A DNA stretch of 64,000 nt from Lachnospiraceae bacterium (GTDB lineage Bacteria > Bacillota > Clostridia > Lachnospirales > Lachnospiraceae). Location of the stretch: the NCBI GenBank assembly GCA_024684085.1, contig JAIKXM010000045.1:1-64000 (forward strand). Direction: 5' to 3'. The position numbers and the translations under genes were made by a program. This document shows, one piece after another, positions 27,857 to 37,900 of the stretch. The stretch's first letter is position 1, and each line of letters begins with the position of its first letter. The notes under the pieces are model-generated. The model was not told where the DNA came from. It searched no databases and saw only the letters and a list, made by a program, of their open reading frames with translations.

Positions 27857-30187
27857 TCAGCCCATTCTTCTGTCGATGTCTATCACGCCGTCAATGGCAT
27901 TAAGCTTCTCCACAACCGACTTGAACTGATCCTTGCCTGTTATCTCAAAAGATAATGACATTGTAACAATGCCCTGCTTGGAAGTCCTTGAATTAACTCC
28001 CACGATCGATATATTCCGCTCAGTCAATGTCCTTGAGACATCAACAAGAAGTCCCTTACGGTTATTGGCATATATCACTATCTCTGCAACAAATACTTCA
28101 TCGGGACTTGTCTCGCTTGCCTGCCATTCGGCATCTATAAGCCTTACCCTGTCGGTCACATTCATTGACAGGATATTAACACAGTCATTACGATGGATCG
28201 ATACGCCTCTTCCACGCGTAACGAATCCCACTATCTCATCACCCGGAAGCGGATTACAACACTTAGAGAACCTTACAGATACATCCGTGATACCCTTGAC
28301 CACGATACCGCTGGCCTTCCTGTTACCGCGCATATGAGCCGGCTTCTGGGCATTCTCAGCGATCTCTTTAGCCACTTCCTCATCCGACGCCTCGACCTTA
28401 TGATCCTGATCATAATATTCGAGCATCTTATTGATGATCTGACCTTCCTTAAGACCACCGTGTCCAACAGCCGCCAGTACACTGTCCCAATCATGAAAGC
28501 CGTACTTATGCATTATGGCTTCTTCATATCGAGGCTGTTTGATCAGATTCACATCAATACTGTGAGCCTTACAATAATTGATCATTGTATCGCGGCCCTT
28601 ATTGATATTATCCTCTTTAAGCTCGGCCTTGAACCACTGGTTGATCTTATTCCTTGCCTGTGAACTCTTGGCTATCTTAAGCCAGTCACGGCTCGGTCCC
28701 CTTGAATTATTGGAAGTGATGATCTCGATCTTATCACCGTTGCATATCTGATAATCCATATGCACAAGTCGACCGTTGACCCTCGCTCCGACCATCTTAT
28801 TGCCTACCGCACTGTGAATCGCATAAGCAAAATCTATAGGTGTACTGCCAAAAGGCAGATTCTTAACTTCTCCTGTAGGAGTGAAGCAATAGACGCTATC
28901 GGAAAAGAGATCGAGATCGCTTTTCAGGACTTCCATAAATTCCTTATTATCCGACATATCTCTCTGCCACTCGAGTATCTGACGCAACCAGCTTAACTTC
29001 TCTTCTTCACCGAAGTTGTTCTTCTTGCCGTCAGAAGCCTCCTTATATTTCCAGTGAGCGGCGATACCGTACTCAGCCGCCTTATGCATCTCCCAGGTCC
29101 TTATCTGTATCTCAAAAGGCTGTCCCGAAGAACCGATAAGTGTAGTATGAATAGACTGATACATATTAGGCTTGGGCATCGCTATATAATCCTTAAAGCG
29201 CCCCGGAACAGGCGTATACATCTCGTGTATGACACCGAGCGCCGCATAGCAGTCCCTTACCGAATCAACGACTATTCGAACAGCAAACAGATCATATATC
29301 TGTTCGAGAGTCTTATCCTGATTCTTCATCTTCTTATATATCGAGAAGAAATGCTTGATCCTTCCGTCGATAGAAGCCTTAATACCCGCATGCTGGATAT
29401 GCTCTCTGACTTCACGTACGATAGTCTCAATATTCCTTTCACGTTCACTTTTTCTTGTGGCTATCTTATCTACAAGATCATAATATACCTCCGGCTCAAG
29501 ATACTTAAGAGAGAGGTCATCGAGCTCGACCTTGATCTTGCTGATACCGAGTCTCTGAGCGATAGGACTGTATATATCAAGAGTCTCTCTTGCTATTCTC
29601 TGCTGTTTCTCAACCGACATATGCTTAAGTGTACGCATATTATGAAGTCGGTCCGCAAGCTTAATGATGATAACTCTTATATCCTTAGCCATCGCCAGGA
29701 ACATCTTACGCATATTCTCAGCCTGGATCTCGTCACGGTCGGTGATCTTGGTATTGCCGGTCGCCGGATCCATCTGCAACTGCTGTAACTTGGTAACACC
29801 GTCTACGAGTCTGGCAACATCTTCGCCGAACTCTTCCTTAATATCATCAAGAGTCCAATCCGTATCTTCCACAACATCATGCAGAAGCCCCGCAGCAATG
29901 GTCTCTTTATCCATCTCAAGACCTGCCAGGATAATGGCCACATAAAGCGGATGAATGATATACGGTTCACCTGACTTACGCACCTGTCCGGCATGAGCCG
30001 AACCTGCAATCTCATAAGCCTTCTCTATAAGGCTTATATCATCCGACGGATGATACTTGCGCACTCTGTCTATAAGGTCAAGGTAGAGATCCTCGGCAGA
30101 ATCATAATTCAGCGACTCGATACGTCCGTCATCAAGTATGAATCTTCCATCTTCAGTTGTAGTATTAAGAACGATCATGTCTTTCAT
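27857..30187 (-). CDS. relA: Bifunctional (p)ppGpp synthetase/hydrolase
   Basis: A 776-residue Rel enzyme of the stringent response. The N-terminal HD hydrolase (SGEPYIIHPLYVAIIL, GLLHDVVEDTDWT) is intact, followed by the synthetase (DLFAVRIV, YIAMPKPNMYQSIHTT), TGS (YCFTPTGEVKNLPFGSTPIDFAYAIHS shown by landmark TPIDFAYAIHS), a zinc-finger/helical part (VRFSKCCNPLPGDEIVGF) and a C-terminal ACT domain. All catalytic blocks are present, so both activities are expected. It sits directly behind apt, the standard Firmicutes arrangement. Confidence 0.96.
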   Translation of the reverse strand: MKDMIVLNTTTEDGRFILDDGRIESLNYDSAEDLYLDLIDRVRKYHPSDDISLIEKAYEIAGSAHAGQVRKSGEPYIIHPLYVAIILAGLEMDKETIAAGLLHDVVEDTDWTLDDIKEEFGEDVARLVDGVTKLQQLQMDPATGNTKITDRDEIQAENMRKMFLAMAKDIRVIIIKLADRLHNMRTLKHMSVEKQQRIARETLDIYSPIAQRLGISKIKVELDDLSLKYLEPEVYYDLVDKIATRKSERERNIETIVREVREHIQHAGIKASIDGRIKHFFSIYKKMKNQDKTLEQIYDLFAVRIVVDSVRDCYAALGVIHEMYTPVPGRFKDYIAMPKPNMYQSIHTTLIGSSGQPFEIQIRTWEMHKAAEYGIAAHWKYKEASDGKKNNFGEEEKLSWLRQILEWQRDMSDNKEFMEVLKSDLDLFSDSVYCFTPTGEVKNLPFGSTPIDFAYAIHSAVGNKMVGARVNGRLVHMDYQICNGDKIEIITSNNSRGPSRDWLKIAKSSQARNKINQWFKAELKEDNINKGRDTMINYCKAHSIDVNLIKQPRYEEAIMHKYGFHDWDSVLAAVGHGGLKEGQIINKMLEYYDQDHKVEASDEEVAKEIAENAQKPAHMRGNRKASGIVVKGITDVSVRFSKCCNPLPGDEIVGFVTRGRGVSIHRNDCVNILSMNVTDRVRLIDAEWQASETSPDEVFVAEIVIYANNRKGLLVDVSRTLTERNISIVGVNSRTSKQGIVTMSLSFEITGKDQFKSVVEKLNAIDGVIDIDRRMG

Positions 30188-30280
30188 ACTTCATCACCTT
30201 CAGATCATACGCTTCACTTCTCAGCGAACCAATCCAAGCCACTTAACTCAATCCTGTATACCCCAACTCACATCTTCCCT

Positions 30281-30802
30281 TTACTTACCCTCATACGTTA
30301 TCGCGGCAAAAAGCGGGCAACTGAGCTTTTCTCTTCCCTTAAGTCCCGCAAGCTCCATGAGTACAACAACACCCACGGTCTCACCGCCAAGCTTCTCTAT
30401 AAGCTTGCACATAGCCTCGGTAGTACCACCCGTAGCTATAAGATCGTCCACTACGAGTACCTTATCACCGGGCTTGATGGAATCCTTATGCATCTCGATC
30501 GTAGCCGTGCCGTATTCGAGTTCATATGACTCCTCAACAGTCTCACAGGGCAGCTTACCCTTCTTACGTATAAGTACAAATGATTTATTATTATTATATG
30601 CCAGAGGAGCACCGAAAATGAAGCCTCTTGACTCTGCTCCTACAACAACATCATAATCCAGATCTTTCACAAGATCCGCCATGGTATCAACCGCCAGACG
30701 AAAACCATCCGGGTCCTGAATAACTGTAGTCACATCTCTGAACATTATTCCCGGTTCAGGGAAATCAGGTATTGTCCTGACATAGTCTTCCAATCTCTTC
30801 AT
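30281..30802 (-). CDS. apt: Adenine phosphoribosyltransferase
   Basis: Salvages adenine to AMP using PRPP. The 173-residue protein opens MKRLEDYVRTIPDFPEPG, characteristic of Apt, and contains the PRPP motif VLVVDDLIATGGTTEA and GAESRGFIFGAPLA. The ATG at 30802 follows GGAG at 6 bases; an 8-codon longer frame lacks support. It is the first gene of the apt-relA run. A tandem repeat array lies upstream. Confidence 0.95.
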   Translation of the reverse strand: MKRLEDYVRTIPDFPEPGIMFRDVTTVIQDPDGFRLAVDTMADLVKDLDYDVVVGAESRGFIFGAPLAYNNNKSFVLIRKKGKLPCETVEESYELEYGTATIEMHKDSIKPGDKVLVVDDLIATGGTTEAMCKLIEKLGGETVGVVVLMELAGLKGREKLSCPLFAAITYEGK

Positions 30803-31159
30803 ATTAATCTCCAATCTCCCTGACATATGTCAGATCATCCCAAAATCAACCACATATAGTAGAAAAACTACCATTATTATATTACCGGTGACAATATGTA
30901 GTCAACCAAACAATGTATACTTTATCATCCATGTGTTTTACCATCTGCCTGTTAACAAACCGCGGATAACCTCATCCCACAACGCATGCATGGCGCCATC
31001 GGCCGGTAGCAAACATCGGATAACCTCATCCCACAATGCATGCATGGCGCCATCGTCCGTTAGCGAACCACGGATAACCTCATCCCACAACGCATGTATG
31101 GCGCCATCGCCCGGTAGCAAACCACGTCTCAGATCATTCCTTAAACAATTTGATTCTCG
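30803..31159. other. Intergenic region between apt and the ABC exporter
   Basis: A 357-base gap that contains the three-copy 54-bp tandem array (30963-31124) and an AT-rich stretch (30840-30950) that would fit the apt promoter. No further gene was recognised. Confidence 0.5.
30963..31124. repeat. 54-bp tandem repeat, three units
   Basis: Units start at 30963, 31017 and 31071, exactly 54 bp apart, with about 85-90 percent identity by eye. Each unit contains the 10-bp palindrome ATGGCGCCAT and, just before it, a GCATGC- or GCATGT-type palindrome. Because 54 is a multiple of 3, open frames run through on both strands, but neither has a ribosome binding site. A partial match to the unit end precedes the first copy. 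Confidence 0.9.
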
Positions 31160-32884
31160 TTAACCGGCGAACTGACTCATAAAGAGTTCCGAATAGAACC
31201 CGCCCTTTTCCAGCAGCTCCTCATGCGAACCCTGTTCCATTATATGACCATCCTTCATAACGATGATAACATCTGCATCCATAATGGTTGAGAGCCTGTG
31301 AGCCACAATAAAACTCGTTCTGCCTTCCATCAATTTATGAAAAGCCTTCTGTATCCTTATCTCTGTTCTCGTATCTATACTTGAGGTAGCCTCGTCAAGT
31401 ATAAGTATGGGAGGCAGAGCCAGCATAACTCTCGTAATACACAGCAACTGCTTCTGCCCCTGACTCAACTCTCCGCCGCCTTCACTTAAGACTGTATCAT
31501 ACCCCTTCGGCAGCCTTCTTATAAAGGAATGGGCATGCGCAGCCTTAGCAGCTTCAATTGCCTCTTCCCTTGTGGCATTCTTTCTTCCCAGCATTATATT
31601 ATCAAGTACCGTCCCGCTCATGATCCAGGTATCCTGAAGCACCATACCGAAGTTGCTCCTCAGCTCATGCCTTGAGACCTTCCTTATATCCACTCCGTCA
31701 ACACATATACTTCCCCCATTAACATCATAGAATCGCATAAGCAGATTGATCAGAGTGGTCTTTCCGCATCCCGTTGGACCTACGATAGCCACAGTCTGAC
31801 CTTTTTGCACATTAAGATCAAAGTCGCCTATAAGAGGCTTCTCCGGAACATATGAAAAAGCCACATCCTTAATGGTAATATTACCTTCAACGCATTTAAG
31901 TTGCCCTGCCAGATCAAGACATTCCGCCTCTTCCTGTTCATTCAATAATTCAAAAACTCTTGACACGCAGGCTACGGCGTTCTGAAGCTCGGTAAGCACA
32001 CCCGAGATCTCATTGAAGGGCTTCGTATACTGTGTTGCATAAGCCAAAAGTGCTGTAAGAGAACCAATACTCATAAGTCCGCTAAGGGCTCTGAAGCCGC
32101 CAACCAATGCTACCAGTGCATATACTACGGAATTAACGAACCTTGTGGAAGGATTCACCAATGAGGAATAGAAAAGCGCCTTGAGACTGATCTTACCAAG
32201 TCTCTCATTGACTTCATCGAATTCCTCTATCGCCTTCTTCTCATATCCAAGTGACTTAACAGTTCTCTCTTCACCGATCATCTCATCTATTATAGCTGTC
32301 TGTTCGCCTCTGACCTTGGACTGGGCTATGAACAGATCATGCGTCCTTGTAGCAATGAACCTTGCTACAAAAAGTGACAATGGTGTCACAACAACTACTA
32401 CGACAGTGGTCACCCGGCTAAGCGACCACATATAGATAAGAGTTCCTATTATAGTCACTATACCGGTGAAGCCCTGGGTAAAGCCCAGCAAAAGTCCGTC
32501 GGCAAAGGTATCCGTATCGCTTATCATTCTGCTCACTATCTCACCTGTAGGATGGATATCAAGATATCCCAAAGGCAGCTTTTGAAGCTTCACAAATACA
32601 TCATTGCGGATCTCTTTTACTACTTCATAAGTTATTTTATTATTGATGATCGCGGTGAGCCATTGCATTAATGCCGTGATCAGCACTATAACTCCTGCCA
32701 GCGCAAGCTTATAGACGATCTTCTCAAGTCTGTTGCCGTCTTCTGCCAATATATCAATGGCATCACCGAAGATTATCGGCACATAAAGAGCCGTAAGACT
32801 CGATCCAAGTGCGAATAATATCGATGCTATCACTAATGGCATTCTTTTTTTTAAATATCTGAATATATATCTGTATGTGTTCAT
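31160..32884 (-). CDS. ABC exporter half-transporter, canonical-site subunit
   Basis: A 574-residue half-transporter: six membrane helices (about 15-310), then an ATPase with Walker A GPTGCGKTT, signature LSQGQ, Walker B LILDEATSS (catalytic Glu present) and H-loop FIVAHRLST. With the neighbouring gene it should form a heterodimeric exporter of the BmrCD/TmrAB type with one regular and one degenerate ATP site. The substrate is unknown (drugs, lipids or peptides). It lies 68 bases behind its partner. Confidence 0.88.
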   Translation of the reverse strand: MNTYRYIFRYLKKRMPLVIASILFALGSSLTALYVPIIFGDAIDILAEDGNRLEKIVYKLALAGVIVLITALMQWLTAIINNKITYEVVKEIRNDVFVKLQKLPLGYLDIHPTGEIVSRMISDTDTFADGLLLGFTQGFTGIVTIIGTLIYMWSLSRVTTVVVVVVTPLSLFVARFIATRTHDLFIAQSKVRGEQTAIIDEMIGEERTVKSLGYEKKAIEEFDEVNERLGKISLKALFYSSLVNPSTRFVNSVVYALVALVGGFRALSGLMSIGSLTALLAYATQYTKPFNEISGVLTELQNAVACVSRVFELLNEQEEAECLDLAGQLKCVEGNITIKDVAFSYVPEKPLIGDFDLNVQKGQTVAIVGPTGCGKTTLINLLMRFYDVNGGSICVDGVDIRKVSRHELRSNFGMVLQDTWIMSGTVLDNIMLGRKNATREEAIEAAKAAHAHSFIRRLPKGYDTVLSEGGGELSQGQKQLLCITRVMLALPPILILDEATSSIDTRTEIRIQKAFHKLMEGRTSFIVAHRLSTIMDADVIIVMKDGHIMEQGSHEELLEKGGFYSELFMSQFAG

Positions 32885-32952
32885 AACTTTCCCAAGTCTG
32901 TATTAATAGTATTCTGCCTTGCATGATCATCTCATCATTGCGAAAGAGCACT

Positions 32953-34806
32953 CTAACCGGCAGCTTCATCTTCCTTACGTAATTGAGATTCATATATCTC
33001 CCTGTATGTCTCGCAATCTCTTAAGAGATCGGCATGTCTGCCGAGCCCTACCATCTTGCCATCATCCATTACGATTATCTGATCGGCATGACTGATAGAG
33101 GATGTCCTCTGTGATATTATGAAGACCGTCGCCTTATATGGAAGAGCGGCAAGAGCCCGTCTGAGCTTAAGGTCGGTTGCGTAATCAAGTGCCGAAGCGC
33201 TATCATCCAGCACCAATATATCCGGTCTGCCGGCAAGCGTTCTGGCGATGGATAATCTCTGTCGCTGGCCGCCGGAGAAATTCCTTCCTCCCTGTTCCAC
33301 TTCGGAATCAAGTCCGCCTTTGCTATCCACTACTTCCTTGGCCTGAGAGCTTATACAGGCTGATATCAGCTCTTCATCCGAGACCTCACGGCGACTTCCC
33401 ATCAGGAGGTTACTTCTTATAGTCCCCTTAAAAAGAACAGATTTCTGAAGCACGATACCCACAAGGCTGTGTAGCTCTTCCTCTGTTAACTCCTTAATAT
33501 TCTTGCCATTAATATATACATTACCTTCTGTAGCATCATAAAACCTGCCAAGGAGATTGACGATCGAACTCTTTCCCGAGCCGGTTCCGCCGATGATACC
33601 AACTGTCTCCCCCCGCTTCACCTTAAATGTGATATTGGTCAGAGCCTCATCCGCCCCTTCATTATATCTCAATGAGACGTCATCAAAATAACATATATAT
33701 TCCGCTCCATCGGAATCACCATCCCCTGTCGCAGTTACTTCATTACCGATCTTTCCCGGGATCATACCGGTCGAGCCGGCGGTCTTACTGTCACTGAGAT
33801 CTTTTTCCTTAATATCATCTTCTTTACCCGACACATCACCCTCAGAAGTCGCATATATCATTCCGGGTTCCATATCGAAGATCTCACTGATCCTGTTGGC
33901 CGATGCAAGCCCTCTGTTAAGAGTGACTACGAGATTGGCAAGCTTAACAAGCTCCACAAGTATCTGCGACATGTAATTGTACAGAGCCACGACCATACCC
34001 TGTGTAAGGATCCCAAGTTCAAGTCGTATGGCGCCTACATATATAAGAATACATATACCTAGATTGATAAGTATAAATGTAAGAGGATTCATAAGTGCGG
34101 ATATATGTCCTGCAGACTTGGCCTTATCCGCAAGCTCTCCATTCACTTCGATGAATGAAGCTGTCTTAACTTCCTCAAGTCTGAATGCCCTCAGTACTCT
34201 GACACCATTAAGATTCTCTCTTATAGAACCGGTTACATGATCAAGCCGTTTCTGAACCTCTTTAAGTGCCGGTATATTAAGGAACATCAACACGCCTACT
34301 ACTATACCGAGAGCAACTATCGTTCCGACGAAGACAAGTGCCGCCTTTACATCTATAGTAAAGGCCATGACCATAGCACCAAATACTACAAAAGGACTCC
34401 TTAAAAAGAGTCTGAGGAACATATTAACACCATTTTGAGTTATATTAACATCGCTTGTTATACGCGTAACCATTGTAGAAGTCCCGATACCATCTATCTG
34501 AGAATGAGACAGCTTCATAAGATGAGAGAATAATTCATGACGCAGTTCAGTCGAGAATCCTACTGCCGCCCTTGCAGCATAATATTGAGCTGTTATGGAT
34601 GCAACAAGCCCTACAAGGGCAAGTCCCGCAAGTTCCAATACAGATCTTATAATGATCCACTTATCATTACCGCCTATTCCCCCATCGATCAGTTTTGCAA
34701 TGACCAAAGGAACTATCAACTCAAAAGAAGCTTCCAGCATCTTGAATAAAGGAGACAGTATGCACTGTATTTTATAATTACTTAAAAATCTCAATAGTTT
34801 TTTCAT
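32953..34806 (-). CDS. ABC exporter half-transporter, degenerate-site subunit
   Basis: A 617-residue half-transporter with six membrane helices and an ATPase: Walker A GGTGSGKSS, signature FSGGQRQRLS. The Walker B reads LVLDDSASALD, with Asp in place of the catalytic Glu, and the H-loop reads FIISQRTSS, with Gln in place of His. Such changes are the normal mark of the BmrC-type partner in heterodimeric exporters. An extra charged linker of about 50 residues (GKEDDIKEKDLSDSKT and onward) separates the membrane and ATPase parts. AAGGA lies before the ATG. Confidence 0.88.
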   Translation of the reverse strand: MKKLLRFLSNYKIQCILSPLFKMLEASFELIVPLVIAKLIDGGIGGNDKWIIIRSVLELAGLALVGLVASITAQYYAARAAVGFSTELRHELFSHLMKLSHSQIDGIGTSTMVTRITSDVNITQNGVNMFLRLFLRSPFVVFGAMVMAFTIDVKAALVFVGTIVALGIVVGVLMFLNIPALKEVQKRLDHVTGSIRENLNGVRVLRAFRLEEVKTASFIEVNGELADKAKSAGHISALMNPLTFILINLGICILIYVGAIRLELGILTQGMVVALYNYMSQILVELVKLANLVVTLNRGLASANRISEIFDMEPGMIYATSEGDVSGKEDDIKEKDLSDSKTAGSTGMIPGKIGNEVTATGDGDSDGAEYICYFDDVSLRYNEGADEALTNITFKVKRGETVGIIGGTGSGKSSIVNLLGRFYDATEGNVYINGKNIKELTEEELHSLVGIVLQKSVLFKGTIRSNLLMGSRREVSDEELISACISSQAKEVVDSKGGLDSEVEQGGRNFSGGQRQRLSIARTLAGRPDILVLDDSASALDYATDLKLRRALAALPYKATVFIISQRTSSISHADQIIVMDDGKMVGLGRHADLLRDCETYREIYESQLRKEDEAAG

Positions 34807-34873
34807 CGGTTACGTCCTTCCACGCGGCTCTTGAATAACTCATATAACTTTAACACAAATGAATATAATAAAA

Positions 34874-34911
34874 AAGAGACTTTGCTCCTTTTGAAGGGAA
34901 CAAAGTCTCTT
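34874..34911 (-). terminator. Intrinsic terminator of the chitinase gene
   Basis: An 11-bp perfect outer stem (34874-34884 with 34901-34911) with further pairing inside, followed on the minus strand by TTTTTTATT. It lies about 75 bases behind the chitinase stop. Confidence 0.85.
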
Positions 34912-34985
34912 AATAAACATTTTTTTAACTGACATTCAAGTCATACCGATACAGACCTTTTGTATCGAAGACCTTATTCAGATGA

Positions 34986-37900
34986 TTACTGACGTCTCCA
35001 AACGCCCCACTCACCGCAGTTCTCGGGATTCTCACCACGAGTCCACCACTGAGCCTTGTATACAACTCCGTTGTAGGTTACGAAGTCTCCACCAACATAT
35101 ACCTGATTAGCATCCCATGCAGCATAATCATTGGCAGGCTGTGTAGGCTGAGGTGTGGGTGTAGGTGTAGGTGCCTGTGTAGGCTCTACTGTAGGAGTAG
35201 GAGCCTGTGTAGGTTCCGGAGTAGGCTGAGGTGTGCTTCCACCGTAAGGTCCAACATACTTCCAAGGACCCCAAGCACCCTGTGATTCCGGATTATCTCC
35301 CTGTGTCCACCACTGAGCCTTGTAGATGTTGCCGTTGTATACTACCATATCGCCGCCAACGTATACTGAAGAAGCATTCCATACAGCGTAGTCTCCTTCA
35401 ACAGGAGTAGGAGTAGGTGTAGGTGCCTGTGTAGGTGCTACAGTAGGTGTAGGAACCTTAGTAGGCGTAGGTGTAGGAACCTTGGTAGGCTTGGGTGTAG
35501 GTGTAGCGCCACCTGTAGGAAGGCTATCCATCAGATCTGACATTGCCTTAGCCCAAGCGTAGTTATTGGTAGCATCCCAGTTGATTGACCATGTCATCAC
35601 GCCTCTGATAGTAGGATAAGCGTTAGGAGCTGTGAAACTTCCTGATGATGTACCATATGCAAGAGCCTTAACAGCCTTCTCTAATGTCTCATTAGATACA
35701 TAGCCGCTACCAGCTGCTCTTGAAGTAGCAGGTACACCAATACCTACCTGATCAGGACGTAAGCCGTTCTCAACAAGCAGTGTGTAAATAGATGTAATGA
35801 AATCTGCTGTTCCCGGCTGATAAATTGTTCCGTTATAACCACCCATAGAGCCTGTGTTATAGAACTGAGGCTGACAAATTGTAAGGATATCCTTGATCTC
35901 AAGTGCCAGTCTGAAGTAAGAAGTTGTAATATCCTTCTGTGAAGCTCTGTCTGCCTGGATATAGAATGTCTCAGGAGCCATTGTGATTATAAAGTCATCA
36001 CCGAAGTGATCATGTACTGTACGAAGAGCTGCTGCAATGTTCTCAACGCCTGATACTGCTGAACCTTCAAGGTCGATATCTACGCCTTCAAAACCGTACT
36101 CTTCGATAATGTCTATAAGACCGTTAGCGAATCTTGTTGCATCTGTACTGTTGTTAATAGTGATTCTGCCTTCAGCACCACCTACAGAGATGATAACGTG
36201 CTGACCATTAGCTCTAAGATTCTGAATATCATTGATGAATTCCTGCTTGGTATATCCACCGAGTGCTCTGCTAAGATCAGGATCAAGCTCGAAAGTTACC
36301 TCGCCACTTGTTGCTGTATTACCTGTGAATGAAACACAGATCATATCATAATACTCAGGTACATCACTGAGCTTAAGATTGGTTGAACCATTAACAAAAT
36401 TGTGCCAGTAACCTGTAACCATATGCTCAGGAAGTACTGTAGCAGGTGCATCCCAAGGTGTAGGTGTAGGAACTACAATTTCTGTGGGCTGAGGTGTGGG
36501 GGTAGGAACCTTTGTAGGCTTGGGTGTAGGTGTAGGCACCTTTGTAGGCTTAGGTGTAGGTGTAGGCACCTTAGTCGGCTTAGGTGTCGGTGTGGGTACC
36601 TTTGTAGGTACAGGTGTAGGTACTACATTAGAATCTCCATAGACAACATGCATGCCAAACTCATCAAGAGAAGTAAGGATACGCTGTGACATAGAGATGC
36701 TTGTAATCTTAGTATCCTCAGATGAAGATCTAAGGGTAAAGGTATGTGAAGCTCCGGGCTTAAGCGACTTTGCTGCATATACGCTTGAAAGATCAAGAAC
36801 TGTCTCACTACCGTTAGTTGATACCATACCACACTCTGAGCCTGCTGTTAATGTGCTTCCGTCAGAAGTAGTAATATAAAGCTTAGGATTAACTACAGTC
36901 TTCTTGAAGAGCTCAGCATCCTTAAGAGCTGTATTAGACTCAACAGCCGTCTCATTATTCTTAATTGTAATAGTATATGTTGTGCCACTCTGGCTAACCT
37001 GGACATCAGCATTAGGATTAGCTGTTACTATCTGCTGTGCAGGAAGAGGTGCACTACCGTAAAGAGACTCTTTCATAGCCCTTGTAATTGTTCCGTTGCT
37101 GTCAAGAGAAGCCATCCATGCAATAAGACCACCAAGGCCGTTCTCTCTAACATACTGACCCTTAGCTGCTACTGAACGCTCATTATCACATGTGAAGAAG
37201 TATCCCTTCTCAGGGCTGTAATAGTAAGCTGCTTCAGCTTCTTCATCGTAATACTCCTTAAGACCATACTTAGCCTTAACTGATTCGATGTCGCCATAAG
37301 CGAATGTTCCGCTCATTACGCCGTCATCTGCCTTAACACTGTTAGGATCAGCTGTAGCGTATAATCCGGGATTCTCAGGATCAAGACCGTCGTTCTGAAC
37401 GTTAGCCCAACCACGTGTATAAGGAGCTACACCGATAACGATCTTAGAGTAATCAATCTTGTTGCCGTATGTATCCTTAAGATACTGAACACAGCTGTCA
37501 ACAGAGAAAGCACCACTCGGCATTGTCTGAGGATCATAAGAATCATTGGTATAAAGAGCTGTCTGATGAGCTGTGAATCCGCCCCATGCACCATTGAGAT
37601 CATATGTCATCATGTTAGCGAAGTCGAGAATGTTAAGAACCTTATCATACTCGATCTTAGACATCATAGCAGGTGAAGCTGACATAGCAGATGAAAGTTC
37701 ATAGTACTTACCGTTCTTTGCACCTAACTCATCAAGCTCATCTCTGATAGCCTGAAGGAAATAAGTGAAGTTAGCTGTATCTGCAGCAGAGCCCTTGCAA
37801 CCTTCATCGATCGCTACGCCGTTGCCTTCAGCATCAGACGCACGATAGTCTGTAGGATACTCCCAGTCAATATCAACAAAGTCGAAACCAAGATAGTCAA

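Noticed and set aside
30938-31120. 60-codon open frame in the 54-bp array with an 18-residue repeat
   Set aside because: It is open only because the period is a multiple of three; it starts at TTG without a ribosome binding site, and the other strand is open as well.
36402-36689. Cys/Arg-rich open frame on the plus strand
   Set aside because: Mirror translation of the chitinase Thr-Pro linker repeats; not a metal-binding protein.
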